Assembly (NCBI GenBank): GCA_964454975.1
Contig: CAYVVD010000018.1
Coordinates: 7,736 to 71,735, forward strand
DNA: 64,000 nt
Origin: CAYVVD01 sp964454975
Lineage (GTDB): Bacteria > Bacteroidota > Ignavibacteria > Kapaibacteriales > UBA2268
Direction: 5' to 3'
The first letter of the stretch is position 1; each line of letters opens with the position of its first letter. Below the pieces are notes generated by a model that was not told the DNA's origin, did no database searches, and saw only the letters and a list, made by a program, of their open reading frames with translations. The position numbers were made by a program, and so were the translations under genes. Below, in pieces: positions 27,534 to 37,363 of the stretch.

Positions 27534-30461
27534 TTGCGTAATTCAGAAGAAGATATTAAAACAGATACTACTAAAATCAAAAAAAGTGAATTTGATACTG
27601 GATTCACTGAGCTTGAGAATATTGTTATAAAGGGTGCTCGTGAACATAACCTGAAAAATATCAGCCTTAAGATCCCTCGCAATAAGTTGATTGTAGTTAC
27701 GGGAATTTCCGGTTCCGGGAAATCCAGCCTTGCGTTTGATACAATTTATGCCGAAGGCCAACGAAGATATGTAGAATGCCTCGGAGCTTATGCAAAGCAA
27801 TTCCTCGGAGTGATGAAAAAACCGGATGTAGACAGAATAGAAGGTCTCTCTCCCGCAATTTCAATTGAACAGAAAACCATCAGCAGAAACCCCCGTTCAA
27901 CAGTAGGAACCGTCACAGAGATTTACGATTATCTGAGGTTACTTTTTGCAAAAATCGGGATTCAATATTGCGTTGACTGCATGGTCCAGGTTGTGAAGAA
28001 AACTACTGACCAGATAAGCGATGAAATTTTTCGTGATCATAAAGACTACAAAATTCAGATCCTCGCTCCTGTTATCCGAGGTAGAAAAGGGCACTACCGC
28101 GAGCTTTTTGAATCGCTACTTAAGCAGGGATATACCAAAGTCAGGGTTGATGGCGAAATTAAGACAATCAATCCCGGAATGCAGCTTGAAAGATATAAAA
28201 TCCACAATATAGAGCTTGTGATTGACCGTACCAGCGTTGAGAAAAAACACGAGAACCGGATTGCTGAGTCAGTCGAACTTGCTGCAAAAATGGGCGAAGG
28301 CTCGCTGATACTGCTATATGAGAAGTCAGGCGAATGGCATGATAAATTATACAGCACCGATTATTCCTGTCCTTCATGTGGTAAATCTTACGAACCTCTT
28401 GCTCCGAATAAGTTTTCCTTCAACTCCCCTTACGGCGCTTGCAAGCACTGCGAGGGAATCGGCGAAATAAAAGGATTCAGCCCTGTTTTGTCCATACCTG
28501 ACAATGAATTATCTATCAATGAAGGCTCAGTAGAGCCTTTGGGCAAAAGCCGCGATACATGGCTCTGGAATATGATTAGAGCTTATGCGGATAAACATAA
28601 TATTGACATTGATAAGCCAATAGGCGAATATAGTGATGAAGACCTTGAAATGATGCTACACGGCCATGAAGACAATGAAATAGAAATTGAGTATGTATCT
28701 GGAAAAGGAAGGGCAATCAAATACAAACAGAAGTTTGAAGGTATATTCAATGCTTTGTGGCATCAATACGAAAACTCCGCAACAGCCCCAATGCGAAGGC
28801 GTCTCGAATCATTTATGTCATCGGAGGTATGCCCGGTCTGCGATGGTGGAAGACTAAAACCGGAAAATCTGGCAGTATTGATTGACAATAAGAACATTTC
28901 TTACTTTTCATCTCTTGATGTAAATCTCTCATTAGAAATTTTCAGAAATATCAATTCCTCGCTTAGCGAAAGAGAATCAATTATTGCTTCATTAATACTT
29001 AAAGAAATAATTTCACGACTGGAATTCCTTGAAAATGTTGGCATAGCTTACCTTACACTGGAGCGGGCAGTAAAGACGTTATCCGGCGGAGAATCCCAGC
29101 GTATCCGTCTTGCTTCCCAGATTGGGAGTAAATTAGTAGGCATTACATATGTGCTTGATGAGCCGAGTATCGGCCTTCATCAACATGATAATTTCAGGCT
29201 TATTAATACACTCAAAGAACTCCGCGACCTAGGGAATTCCGTAATTGTTGTTGAACATGACAAAGCAATGATTGAAGAAGCAGACCATGTTGTTGATATA
29301 GGCCCGGGAGCAGGCGTACATGGCGGAGAAATAATATTGTCTGACACTCCTCTCAATTTCCGTTTTAGCAATAACGGATTCGCAGAGAATTCTCTGACTG
29401 CTAAATATCTCAATGGCTTAAAGAAAATTGATTTCCCTAAGGAGCGGCGCAAAGGAAACGGAAATTCCATTCAATTAACCGGTGCTAAGGGCAACAATCT
29501 AAAGGATGTCACACTCAATCTCCCGCTTGGGATGATGGTTTGCGTTACAGGAATGAGCGGCTCAGGCAAATCGAGTCTGATTAATGACACGCTGTTCCCT
29601 ATTTTGTCCATGGAATTCACAACAACACTTGCAGTACCACTTCCATTTGATAAAATCACAGGAATCGAGCATATTGATAAAGTTATAGAAATCGACCAGT
29701 CGCCAATCGGCAGGACGCCGCGCTCCAACCCTGCAACATATACCGGGTTGTTTTCTCTTGTACGTGATTTCTTTGCTATGCTTCCTGAATCAAAAATAAG
29801 GGGATACAAACCGGGACGATTTTCTTTCAACGTGAAGGGTGGCAGGTGTGAGGATTGCGAAGGCGCCGGTATGAAAAAAATCGAAATGAACTTCCTGCCT
29901 GAAGTATATGTCCGTTGCGATACTTGCGACGGGAAGCGGTATAACGATGAAACGCTTAATGTACTCTATAAGGGAAAAAGCATTTCCGATGTCCTGAGTA
30001 TGACTGTTGAAGAGGCTGTTGATTTTTTTGCCGATATCCCTAAAATCAAACGTAAACTGAAGACATTGATGGATGTAGGCCTGACTTATATCACACTTGG
30101 CCAGCAGGCTCCTACCCTGTCGGGTGGCGAAGCACAACGTGTAAAACTTGCTACAGAACTATCTAAAAAGAGCACCGGCAAAACGCTATATCTTCTTGAT
30201 GAACCTACTACTGGATTACACTTTGAGGATATAAACATCTTGCTGAAGTTACTGAACAAACTTATTGATAAAGGAAACACAGTTGTGATTGTTGAGCATA
30301 ATCTGGATGTGATTAAATGTGCAGACTGGATTATTGACCTTGGCCCGGAAGGAGGTTTAAAAGGCGGTGAGATTGTTGCCGAAGGTACTCCTGAAGAAAT
30401 AGTTAAAAACAAAAAAAGCCTGACCGGGCGCTATCTGAAGCCTGAATTAACGGTTGATTAA
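27534..30461 (+). CDS. uvrA: UvrABC excision nuclease subunit A
   Basis: A 975-residue ABC-type ATPase that detects DNA lesions and loads UvrB. The two nucleotide-binding modules show Walker A GISGSGKSSLAFDT and GMSGSGKSSLINDT, signature LSGGESQRIRLASQIG and LSGGEAQRVKLATELS, and Walker B LDEPSIGLH and LDEPTTGLH. Zinc-binding CPSCG...CKHC and CEDCEG...CDTC clusters are present. The only plausible start is TTG 27534, giving a 36-residue lead before the conserved core. The gene ends convergently with the SBBP protein gene, with a 15-base overlap of the two coding ends. Confidence 0.96.
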   Translation: MRNSEEDIKTDTTKIKKSEFDTGFTELENIVIKGAREHNLKNISLKIPRNKLIVVTGISGSGKSSLAFDTIYAEGQRRYVECLGAYAKQFLGVMKKPDVDRIEGLSPAISIEQKTISRNPRSTVGTVTEIYDYLRLLFAKIGIQYCVDCMVQVVKKTTDQISDEIFRDHKDYKIQILAPVIRGRKGHYRELFESLLKQGYTKVRVDGEIKTINPGMQLERYKIHNIELVIDRTSVEKKHENRIAESVELAAKMGEGSLILLYEKSGEWHDKLYSTDYSCPSCGKSYEPLAPNKFSFNSPYGACKHCEGIGEIKGFSPVLSIPDNELSINEGSVEPLGKSRDTWLWNMIRAYADKHNIDIDKPIGEYSDEDLEMMLHGHEDNEIEIEYVSGKGRAIKYKQKFEGIFNALWHQYENSATAPMRRRLESFMSSEVCPVCDGGRLKPENLAVLIDNKNISYFSSLDVNLSLEIFRNINSSLSERESIIASLILKEIISRLEFLENVGIAYLTLERAVKTLSGGESQRIRLASQIGSKLVGITYVLDEPSIGLHQHDNFRLINTLKELRDLGNSVIVVEHDKAMIEEADHVVDIGPGAGVHGGEIILSDTPLNFRFSNNGFAENSLTAKYLNGLKKIDFPKERRKGNGNSIQLTGAKGNNLKDVTLNLPLGMMVCVTGMSGSGKSSLINDTLFPILSMEFTTTLAVPLPFDKITGIEHIDKVIEIDQSPIGRTPRSNPATYTGLFSLVRDFFAMLPESKIRGYKPGRFSFNVKGGRCEDCEGAGMKKIEMNFLPEVYVRCDTCDGKRYNDETLNVLYKGKSISDVLSMTVEEAVDFFADIPKIKRKLKTLMDVGLTYITLGQQAPTLSGGEAQRVKLATELSKKSTGKTLYLLDEPTTGLHFEDINILLKLLNKLIDKGNTVVIVEHNLDVIKCADWIIDLGPEGGLKGGEIVAEGTPEEIVKNKKSLTGRYLKPELTVD

Positions 30462-33176
30462 TAGTTTTTTTCTTATTTTTTTTCCAAGCTCGTTCTGAAT
30501 CACTACAGAATAAATACCGGCAGTAATTTTGCGCAGGTTTACCAGGTTGATCCCTCTTTTCAATAAACCTCCATCTAACTGTCTTCCTGTTATATCGAAC
30601 AATTCCCAACTACCCATATCAAAAAGCGCATTTTCAATTATCACATAACTGTGCGCCGGAACGGGGTACAGTTTCATTCTGTCTGAGTCATCTTCAATGT
30701 TGTTTAGTTGGAGCAATAATGTATCCGAAAGCGATGAGCAGCCATTAGGGCCTTCAATCCTGATATTGTACCTGCCGCTTGCAAGAACAGTATAAACGCG
30801 GTCTGTTGCACCGGGGATATCAAAACCGTCGTATATCCATTGATATGAAGCCGCTGAAGTTAAGCAGCGCAGTTTCCCGCCATTAAAGCGTATTCTCGGT
30901 TTTTCCGGTGAAGGAAGGATTGTAACAGTGATAGTATCCGAACTTACTTCTTTACCATTTGGATTAAATACGATTACCCAATATTGGCCTGATTCGGTTA
31001 CTTTAATAATGCGGATTGAGTCACCATTTGACCATTTGTACTCCCCATAGCCATCATCAGCCTCAAGTACCAGCGTATCGCCCTCGCAAAATTCTAATTT
31101 ACCTTCGATTTTGATGCCAGGTTTCACAAAATCTTTTAAGGTTACTATCACTGCATCCGATGAATCGCTGCAACCACCTATAGATTTTTCATTTACAACA
31201 AGTGAGCCGAAATCTACATTCCCCCACTTAACTTTGATTTTATGCGTTCCCTGTCCGTCAACAATAGTCCCGCCTAATACTCTCCATAAGTATGTGCTTT
31301 CATCAGTATAATTCGTATAATACTCATTTGTACTGCCTTTAAAGGCATCTAATTGCCCTTGGATAGCCGGGGCCGGTTGCGGATGTACGAAAATTGTGAT
31401 TTCATCATTGATAGCATTTCCAAGGGAATCAGTTATAGTCAGAATATAAGTTACGTCATCGTCAGGATACGATTTTGGATATGCCGAATCCGGGGAGCTT
31501 AAATATGTTGAAGGACTCCAATTGTATTCTAACTTGCCGCATCCTCCCCAGTATTTTGGCGACAACTGAACTGTATCCCCAACACAAATATCTATATCCT
31601 CTCCGGCAAAAACATCAATCATAGGCGATGGTATTTGTGCAAAATACAAGTCCAATAATTCAGTGTCATTTCTTATATCATCAAATGAATTTTGAGTGAG
31701 AGGGAAATTATCAGAGCCTGTGATTCCGCCAGCAAGGAATGTCCTGTCATGGAGAACTTCCAGTTCCCTGCCGACATCCGGGCTGTTCCCACCCAGATAA
31801 CTTGCATACCTCAGTTTGTCTCCCCTTGGTGAAAATCTCACTAAAAATCCGTCCGATTCCTGCTGTTCATCATTAAAATTCTTTTGAAATGCATCGGAAG
31901 TAATCGGAAAATCAATATAATTTGTGCTGCCCGTTATATATGCTTCATGGAAATCATCCACAACAACCCTAAAGGAACGTTCGGTTCCGGTGCTGCCGAT
32001 ATAAGTTGAATATTTTATTTTTCTACCGTTCCATTTGAATTTAGTAACGAAGCCGTCACCCTTGCCTATATCAGGATTATCGTCGTTAAAATTCTTGTCG
32101 AATGCTTCTACACTTACAGGAAAATTTGTGGATGATGTAGAGCCGGTAACATAAAAATTACCGGAATCATCAATCGCGAGGTCGTAAGCAAAATCATCAC
32201 CGCTGCCTCCAAGATAACTTGAGTAAATCAGCCTTGTTGCAGCTTCATCAAGGATTGCTACAAATACATCACCCGAGTCTGATATTTTATCATTGTAAGT
32301 ACTGTCAAGGCTGTAAGCTGAAAGGGGCAAGTCTTCAGAATATGTAGCGCCGCTTATATAAATAATTCCATTCGGAGCAACTGAAACAGCAGATGAAAAT
32401 TCTTCTTTTGAGCCGCCATAAAGCGTAGAATAAATCAGGGCATCACCTGATTCATTAAGTTGAGTAACAAAAGCATCAACAATTCCATTATGTTTTTTCT
32501 GATAGGCATCGGTTGTAACAGGGTAAAGGTCTAAGTCCTTTTCAATAGTTGTATAACCTGCAAATACTGCTCTTCCCAGCGGATCAATCTCAATGTCAGT
32601 CAGGTAATCATCGCCTTTGCCTCCAACATATGTTGAGAATAATATCTCAGTGCCATCCGGACTCAACTTGGTAACAAAGGCATCAAATCCCCCGGCATGG
32701 ATTTTTTGGAATGCAAACTCAGAGATGGGAAAATCCTGGGCTTCTTCAGTATAACCTCCTATATAAATATTCCCGGATTGGTCAATTGCGAGACCTTCGC
32801 AGTAGTCCGCAAGCAAACCTCCCAGGTAGGTAAGGTATTTGAGCTGAGTTCCGGAATTATCAAATATCGCTAGAAAAATGTCAGGCTTAGGGTCGAAATC
32901 TTCCTTTAAATCAAGTTGAATTGCATCCGAAGTAACAGGAAGATTTTTCGAATATGTATGACCTGTAATAACGATATCACCATTCGGCGCTATTTTTATT
33001 CCACCGATATAATCAAAACCATCGCCTCCGAATAATGAGGAATATAAAGGATCCATGGATTTGGGTGTCTGAGTCAGTGTTTTGCTACCAGGTTCATCCT
33101 TTTTTAAATTATCAGAAAACAGGCTTTTTCCTGTGATAATTAAAATCAGTACTAATATTCCGGCATAATGCTTAAT
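30447..33176 (-). CDS. Secreted SBBP beta-propeller protein with T9SS type A sorting domain
   Basis: About eight SBBP repeats (YSTYLGG..DD....DxxGNxYVTG pattern) fill residues about 40-480. PKD/Ig-like domains follow to about 820, then a T9SS sorting domain (LYPVPAHSYVIIENA ... FDITGRQLDGG ... ITAGIYSVVI). The first ATG in frame is at 33056 and would leave no signal peptide. Extending the frame to 33176 gives KHYAGILVLILIITGKSLFS, a convincing signal peptide. The only candidate initiator for it is ATT at 33174-33176, overlapping the upstream TAA, giving 909 residues. The protein is expected to be exported by T9SS to the surface; its ligand is unknown. Confidence 0.85.
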   Translation of the reverse strand: MKHYAGILVLILIITGKSLFSDNLKKDEPGSKTLTQTPKSMDPLYSSLFGGDGFDYIGGIKIAPNGDIVITGHTYSKNLPVTSDAIQLDLKEDFDPKPDIFLAIFDNSGTQLKYLTYLGGLLADYCEGLAIDQSGNIYIGGYTEEAQDFPISEFAFQKIHAGGFDAFVTKLSPDGTEILFSTYVGGKGDDYLTDIEIDPLGRAVFAGYTTIEKDLDLYPVTTDAYQKKHNGIVDAFVTQLNESGDALIYSTLYGGSKEEFSSAVSVAPNGIIYISGATYSEDLPLSAYSLDSTYNDKISDSGDVFVAILDEAATRLIYSSYLGGSGDDFAYDLAIDDSGNFYVTGSTSSTNFPVSVEAFDKNFNDDNPDIGKGDGFVTKFKWNGRKIKYSTYIGSTGTERSFRVVVDDFHEAYITGSTNYIDFPITSDAFQKNFNDEQQESDGFLVRFSPRGDKLRYASYLGGNSPDVGRELEVLHDRTFLAGGITGSDNFPLTQNSFDDIRNDTELLDLYFAQIPSPMIDVFAGEDIDICVGDTVQLSPKYWGGCGKLEYNWSPSTYLSSPDSAYPKSYPDDDVTYILTITDSLGNAINDEITIFVHPQPAPAIQGQLDAFKGSTNEYYTNYTDESTYLWRVLGGTIVDGQGTHKIKVKWGNVDFGSLVVNEKSIGGCSDSSDAVIVTLKDFVKPGIKIEGKLEFCEGDTLVLEADDGYGEYKWSNGDSIRIIKVTESGQYWVIVFNPNGKEVSSDTITVTILPSPEKPRIRFNGGKLRCLTSAASYQWIYDGFDIPGATDRVYTVLASGRYNIRIEGPNGCSSLSDTLLLQLNNIEDDSDRMKLYPVPAHSYVIIENALFDMGSWELFDITGRQLDGGLLKRGINLVNLRKITAGIYSVVIQNELGKKIRKKLLINR

Positions 33177-34320
33177 CTTTCACCTCAAATTCGGAAGAAA
33201 TTACAATATCTCTTGCAGCTATTCCCTGTTTGATTGTCTTGAAACCAGTACCATCCCTGTTCACGATCATTAGATCATACGTATCTTCTCCTGGTACTTT
33301 TAGTCCATAAACTATTACCTTGGAGTCAGCAGAAAAATTCAATAAATGAGTTGGTTCTCCCGGGTGAATTCTGGACTTGCTGTTGATCTTCTGAAAAGAA
33401 ATAACCTCACTAATGGGGGTATTTTCACCATAATCATATAGAGCAATTCCATTTTCCGTCCAGACCGCCATTTCTTTAAATTCGCATGCAAACTGGTATT
33501 TACTGTTTAAATTATTTGTTGTAATGCTGGAACTTAAAAAAGCTCCATGCTTATTAAGCATCTCTATTTTGCCGTTTCTTTCAAACCAAAGTGTTTGTGT
33601 GAGAAATTCCACGCCAAGGAGAAGCATATTATTTTCTGATATTTCCCCAAGCCATTCCAGTTTACCATTGTTCCATTCAAATACTCTGAAACCCAAAGAA
33701 ATGCCGGAATCATCAAAAGCTTCAAGAACCCCCCAGACAACAGAACCGTCGTTGCTAATCTTAAGATTGCCCCCTGCCCAGCGTATTGATCCATAATCCT
33801 TGCTTTCCTCTTCCTCAAGTATATCATTAATCACCACTATGGTAGTATCATCGAAAGAGCAATTATATATAATCAACAGTGGTGAGATAATATCGGTAAC
33901 TACGAGCGTAGTCATGTTCATTGCATAGGCAAGATGGTGCCCCTCAAATGCGAGAGCAGGCTGAGGTGGGATTGACAAACTGTAATTAATGCTTAAAGGT
34001 TCGGGTTGTGGTATCGGCACTTCAACAAGATTTCCATCTTCACATCTTCCAACCAGCCTTTTTGCAGATTCTTCAGGCCTTTGAAAAACAATCACCCCGT
34101 TTCTGGCAACAATTGTGTTTGCCGGACTTGACACAAAGGATAACTGTTTTAGCGATAGATCATGAGTGGAAAAGCAATAGAAACCTGCTTCACCTTCTGA
34201 GGCACCATCTTCTTCAGTAACCGAAAAATAAATATACCTCGAAAATATTTTATCCGGATTTGTGGATTCCGGGCAAGAGATTAATAATAGTGATAACAGA
34301 GTCAGAATTAAAAAGCGCAT
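33172..34320 (-). CDS. Lipoprotein with TolB/PD40-like repeats
   Basis: A 382-residue hypothetical protein. I chose ATG 34320 because it has a GGAG ribosome binding site 8 bases upstream and yields MRFLILTLLSLLLISCPEST, a clean lipoprotein signal with lipidated Cys16. The body contains repeating beta segments ending in DGT- and NDGS-type turns (LKISNDGSVVWGVLEAF, FSADSKVIVYGLKV, LMIVNRDGTGFKTIK), which resemble PD40 beta-propeller blades. No enzyme motif is visible. It is directly upstream of, and overlaps the proposed start of, the SBBP/T9SS gene, so the two surface proteins probably form one operon. Confidence 0.75.
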   Translation of the reverse strand: MRFLILTLLSLLLISCPESTNPDKIFSRYIYFSVTEEDGASEGEAGFYCFSTHDLSLKQLSFVSSPANTIVARNGVIVFQRPEESAKRLVGRCEDGNLVEVPIPQPEPLSINYSLSIPPQPALAFEGHHLAYAMNMTTLVVTDIISPLLIIYNCSFDDTTIVVINDILEEEESKDYGSIRWAGGNLKISNDGSVVWGVLEAFDDSGISLGFRVFEWNNGKLEWLGEISENNMLLLGVEFLTQTLWFERNGKIEMLNKHGAFLSSSITTNNLNSKYQFACEFKEMAVWTENGIALYDYGENTPISEVISFQKINSKSRIHPGEPTHLLNFSADSKVIVYGLKVPGEDTYDLMIVNRDGTGFKTIKQGIAARDIVISSEFEVKD

Positions 34321-34389
34321 TTTTTTACTCCGATGTTGATTCATCGAATATTAATGAATTTTGCGCTTTCTGGCAATAGCTCTGCTTAC

Positions 34390-34842
34390 TTAGTGCATCT
34401 TTTCAGTATGATTTATGATGCTGCCATCAAGGAATGCCTTCAACGCATCTTCAATATGCTTAATATCAGTAATTATCGGCTTTTTCCCCATATTCTCAAA
34501 TTTTTTGAATACCCCAAACCCCATCCCTCTTGAAACTACAAAATCGCAGTCATTTACAGGTTCTGCCATTTCCATTTTATTTAAATGTCCGGCACGGTTT
34601 GTATCCTCGTCATTTAAATATTTCTCTTTTTCACCTTCCCACTGCGGATCGCCCGGCATACCAATGGTTAGTTTACTATGAATTTTGTATTTGGGTGGTT
34701 TATAGGGCTTTTCGCGCAGTTCCCTGTTGGTCACTTCACCATTTGAAATCGTAAATACCTCGTAATATCTCGATGTGCCGAAATGCTGGCTGGTAGTCTT
34801 ACCGTTAGTTGTTACGAATGCTATTTTATATTCACTGCTCAT
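34390..34842 (-). CDS. NifX/NifB-type dinitrogenase iron-molybdenum cofactor family protein
   Basis: A 150-residue protein of the Dinitrogenase_iron-molybdenum_cofactor_biosynthesis domain family. It opens with KIAFVTTNGKTTSQHFGTSRYYEVF and has the CDFVVSRGMGFGVFKKFENMG and IITDIKHIEDALKAFLDG elements typical of the fold. An extended middle linker (about 45-95) is inserted. Members outside nitrogen fixers bind iron-sulfur or molybdenum cofactors, or have unknown roles. No nif genes are nearby, so no function in nitrogen fixation is implied. Confidence 0.8.
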   Translation of the reverse strand: MSSEYKIAFVTTNGKTTSQHFGTSRYYEVFTISNGEVTNRELREKPYKPPKYKIHSKLTIGMPGDPQWEGEKEKYLNDEDTNRAGHLNKMEMAEPVNDCDFVVSRGMGFGVFKKFENMGKKPIITDIKHIEDALKAFLDGSIINHTEKMH

Positions 34843-34937
34843 AATGCTTGCAACACCAATGATACAAAATTTAAACTTCGATTTCTTTTTACAAAAATGT
34901 TTTACGGTTAAGGAGTTAATTTGTTTTTAATATTTTT

Positions 34938-34956
34938 GTTGATTATTTAAATCAAC
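34938..34956. promoter_or_regulatory. Inverted repeat upstream of the aminotransferase
   Basis: A 7-bp inverted repeat, GTTGATT (34938-34944) with AATCAAC (34950-34956), lies 9 bases before the ATG at 34966. It could be an operator or a leader hairpin. AT-rich chance pairing is also possible. Confidence 0.3.
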
Positions 34957-34965
34957 AGGTAATTC

Positions 34966-36120
34966 ATGCACGAAAAATCAGCTTCAAGAATTAAATCTCT
35001 CCCGGAATCTATTTTTACAACTATGAGCAAGCTTGCAGTGGAGATGAATGCAGTAAACCTCGGGCAGGGCTTTCCGGATTTTGACGGCCCGGAATGGCTG
35101 ATGGTAGAAGCATTCAAGGCGATGAAGGAAAGCAAAAACCAGTATGCTCCGTCTCCCGGGATTCTGAGCTTAAGAAAAGCTATCGCTGAAATTGAGGAAA
35201 GGTATTATGGATTAAGTTGGGATCCGGTCAGAAATATCACGATTACTGCGGGAGCCACAGAAGCCCTTTACAGCACGATTAACGCATTGATTGAGCAGGG
35301 AGACGAAGTAATCCTGTTCGAGCCTTTTTATGATGCTCACCAGACCGATATAATACTTGCTGGTGGTATTCCAAGGTATGCCACACTTCACAAACCAAAC
35401 TTCTGCATTGATTTTGATGAATTGATGTCATTAATAAATAAAAAAACAAAAGCTATAATAATCAATACGCCACACAACCCAACAGGGAAGGTCTTTAATA
35501 AGGATGAACTGTTGCAAATTGCTGAAATAGCAATTGAAAACGATCTGCTGGTAATTAGCGACGAGGTTTATGAGTTTCTTACTTTTGACAATGCCGGGCA
35601 TTTCCCTATAGTGAAAATAGACGGGATGGCTGAAAGGACAGTTACAATTTCATCTACAGGTAAAACTTTCGGAATGACGGGGTGGAAAATAGGATACGCT
35701 AAGGCTTCCGAAAAGCTGACTTCTTCAATCAGGCAAGTGCACCAATGGGTTACATTTGCTGTTAATACGCCGGCACAGCACGCAATGGCATATGGTTTTG
35801 GACAACTTGAATCATATCTGCCCGGTTTTAAGAAGCTTTACCAAGGGAAGAGAGACCTGATAATTAATCAACTTGCTAAAACAAAATTTAGGCCTCATAT
35901 TCCACTTGGCAGTTATTTTATTATGGTTGATATTCCTGACGGCTTTTTCAAAGATGATATTGATGCAGCTAAAAGGCTTGTCAGTGAACAAAAAGTGGCT
36001 ACTATTCCTCCTAGTGTATTTTATGGTAAAAGTGATGATGGAAAGTCAATGCTCAGGTTGTGTTTTGCAAAAAACGAGAATACGATTAGAGAAGGAATAG
36101 CTAAGTTAGGATTAATTTGA
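34966..36120 (+). CDS. PLP-dependent aminotransferase, methionine/kynurenine aminotransferase type
   Basis: A 384-residue class I/II aminotransferase. The N-terminal NLGQGFPDFDGPEWL resembles the YbdL and kynurenine aminotransferase group. Other conserved segments are YAPSPGILSLRKAIA, the cofactor-stacking region TAGATEALYSTI, NTPHNPTGKVF, VISDEVYEFLTF and the Schiff-base lysine Lys233 in SSTGKTFGMTGWKIGYA. These enzymes transaminate methionine, glutamine or aromatic substrates including kynurenine. Although a kynurenine operon is in the window, it is 31 kb away and no specific link can be drawn. The gene overlaps tadA by 4 bases (TTGA). Confidence 0.88.
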   Translation: MHEKSASRIKSLPESIFTTMSKLAVEMNAVNLGQGFPDFDGPEWLMVEAFKAMKESKNQYAPSPGILSLRKAIAEIEERYYGLSWDPVRNITITAGATEALYSTINALIEQGDEVILFEPFYDAHQTDIILAGGIPRYATLHKPNFCIDFDELMSLINKKTKAIIINTPHNPTGKVFNKDELLQIAEIAIENDLLVISDEVYEFLTFDNAGHFPIVKIDGMAERTVTISSTGKTFGMTGWKIGYAKASEKLTSSIRQVHQWVTFAVNTPAQHAMAYGFGQLESYLPGFKKLYQGKRDLIINQLAKTKFRPHIPLGSYFIMVDIPDGFFKDDIDAAKRLVSEQKVATIPPSVFYGKSDDGKSMLRLCFAKNENTIREGIAKLGLI

Positions 36121-36563
36121 ATTATTATGACTATATGAAAATAGCCCTCGTTGAAGCAAAAAAAGCTTTTGCTGAAAATGAAGTTCCTGTCGGTGCTTTA
36201 CTCGTAAAAAATGATGTAATTATTGAACAAGCTCATAATATAACACAGCAAAAAGCAAATGCATTAATGCACGCTGAAAGTATCGTTATTAATCGTGCTA
36301 TTGAGAGTCTAAAATCAAAACACCTGGATGACTGCTATTTGTTTGTAACACTTGAGCCATGCCCAATGTGCGCCGGAGCCATTGTACTTGCAAAAATCCC
36401 TAATGTAATATTTGGAGCGTATGACTCTAAAGCTGGAGCCGGGGGAACCCTGTTTAACCTGTTAGATAGCAGGGTACTCAATCATCGCTGTAATGTAACA
36501 GGTGGAATAATGCAGGAAGAATGCTCTTCTTTACTCACCATTTTTTTTGAAAACAAAAGATGA
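36117..36563 (+). CDS. tadA: tRNA adenosine(34) deaminase
   Basis: A 148-residue zinc deaminase that converts A34 to inosine in tRNA-Arg(ACG). Catalytic motifs are HAES (zinc ligand His52, proton-shuttle Glu54) and PCPMCAGA (Cys82 and Cys85). Starting at TTG 36117, overlapping the aminotransferase stop in TTGA, gives the NYYDYMKIALVEA lead-in that family members share. The in-frame ATG at 36135 would trim it to MKIALVEA. The TTG is therefore favoured but not proved. Confidence 0.92.
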   Translation: MNYYDYMKIALVEAKKAFAENEVPVGALLVKNDVIIEQAHNITQQKANALMHAESIVINRAIESLKSKHLDDCYLFVTLEPCPMCAGAIVLAKIPNVIFGAYDSKAGAGGTLFNLLDSRVLNHRCNVTGGIMQEECSSLLTIFFENKR

Positions 36564-36567
36564 TACC

Positions 36568-37257
36568 ATGGATGGAGCTAAGTTATATATAGTACCTACA
36601 CCAATTGGAAACCTTGACGACATTAGCAAAAGAGCTATTGATATTCTTTCTTCTGTAGATATTATTGCCTGCGAAGATACAAGGACAACAGGAAAACTGC
36701 TGCAATTGCTCAACATACAATATGATAAATTAATTAGCTATCATGAGCACAACGAAAAGGAAAGAACCATAGAATTGATTAAATACCTTGAACCGGGAAA
36801 ATCAATTGCTTTAGTTTCTGACGCAGGTACACCAGGAATTTCCGATCCGGGTTACAGAATAATAAACGCTGCAATTGCGTCAGGAATTCACATAATTGCT
36901 CTCCCCGGACCAACAGCATTGATCCCTGCACTTTTGGCATCAGGATTTCCGTTGCATAAGTTTATTTTCCTTGGTTTTGTACCTCAAAAAAAAGGTAGGA
37001 ACAAATTCATCAACGAATTTTTAACACAACCATATACTGCAATTCTTTATGAATCTTCACACAGGATAATAAAACTATTTAATGAACTGAAAGAAAAAGC
37101 AAATTCCGAAAGATTGTTCTGCATAGCCAAGGAAATAAGTAAAGTCCACGAGGCTTATTTCAGGGGTACTGCAAACCAATGCTATGAATTCCTTCAGGAC
37201 AAAGATAAGTCTAAAGGAGAATTTGTAATATTGGCCGGTCCGGACTCGTCAGAATAA
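36568..37257 (+). CDS. rsmI: 16S rRNA (cytidine(1402)-2'-O)-methyltransferase
   Basis: A 229-residue SAM-dependent methyltransferase of the tetrapyrrole-methylase fold that modifies C1402 of 16S rRNA. The ATG at 36568 gives MDGAKLYIVPTPIGNLDDIS, the standard RsmI start. CEDTRTTGKLL, ALVSDAGTPGISDPGYR, LPGPTALIPALLASGFP and FLGFVPQKKGR are diagnostic. It follows tadA by 4 bases. An in-frame TTG at 36547, inside the tadA end, is less likely. Confidence 0.95.
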   Translation: MDGAKLYIVPTPIGNLDDISKRAIDILSSVDIIACEDTRTTGKLLQLLNIQYDKLISYHEHNEKERTIELIKYLEPGKSIALVSDAGTPGISDPGYRIINAAIASGIHIIALPGPTALIPALLASGFPLHKFIFLGFVPQKKGRNKFINEFLTQPYTAILYESSHRIIKLFNELKEKANSERLFCIAKEISKVHEAYFRGTANQCYEFLQDKDKSKGEFVILAGPDSSE

Positions 37258-37275
37258 CTACAAATGTATTTTTTG

Positions 37276-37295
37276 ATTTTAGTTGTAACTAAAAT
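37276..37295. repeat. Perfect inverted repeat between rsmI and tmk
   Basis: ATTTTAGTT (37276-37284) pairs with AACTAAAAT (37287-37295) around a 2-base centre. It lies 18 bases after rsmI. It has no following T-run and is AT-rich, so it may be an operator, a weak terminator or chance. Confidence 0.35.
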
Positions 37296-37363
37296 TATTC
37301 CGGTTTTGTCTTTAAATTAAGAGGAAATTAATATAACTTTGATTTTTTCATATTGTAGAATAC

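Noticed and set aside
34390..34842. Evidence for nitrogen fixation from the NifX-like protein
   Set aside because: The family is widespread in non-fixers and no nif genes are in the window.
34966..36120. Assignment as a dedicated kynurenine aminotransferase
   Set aside because: Sequence motifs fit a broad methionine/kynurenine group, and the gene is far from the tryptophan operon.
37334..37341. TAACTTTG as a Bacteroidota -7 promoter element for tmk
   Set aside because: The -7 match is good, but the nearest TTTG is about 25 bases upstream, too far for the usual spacing.
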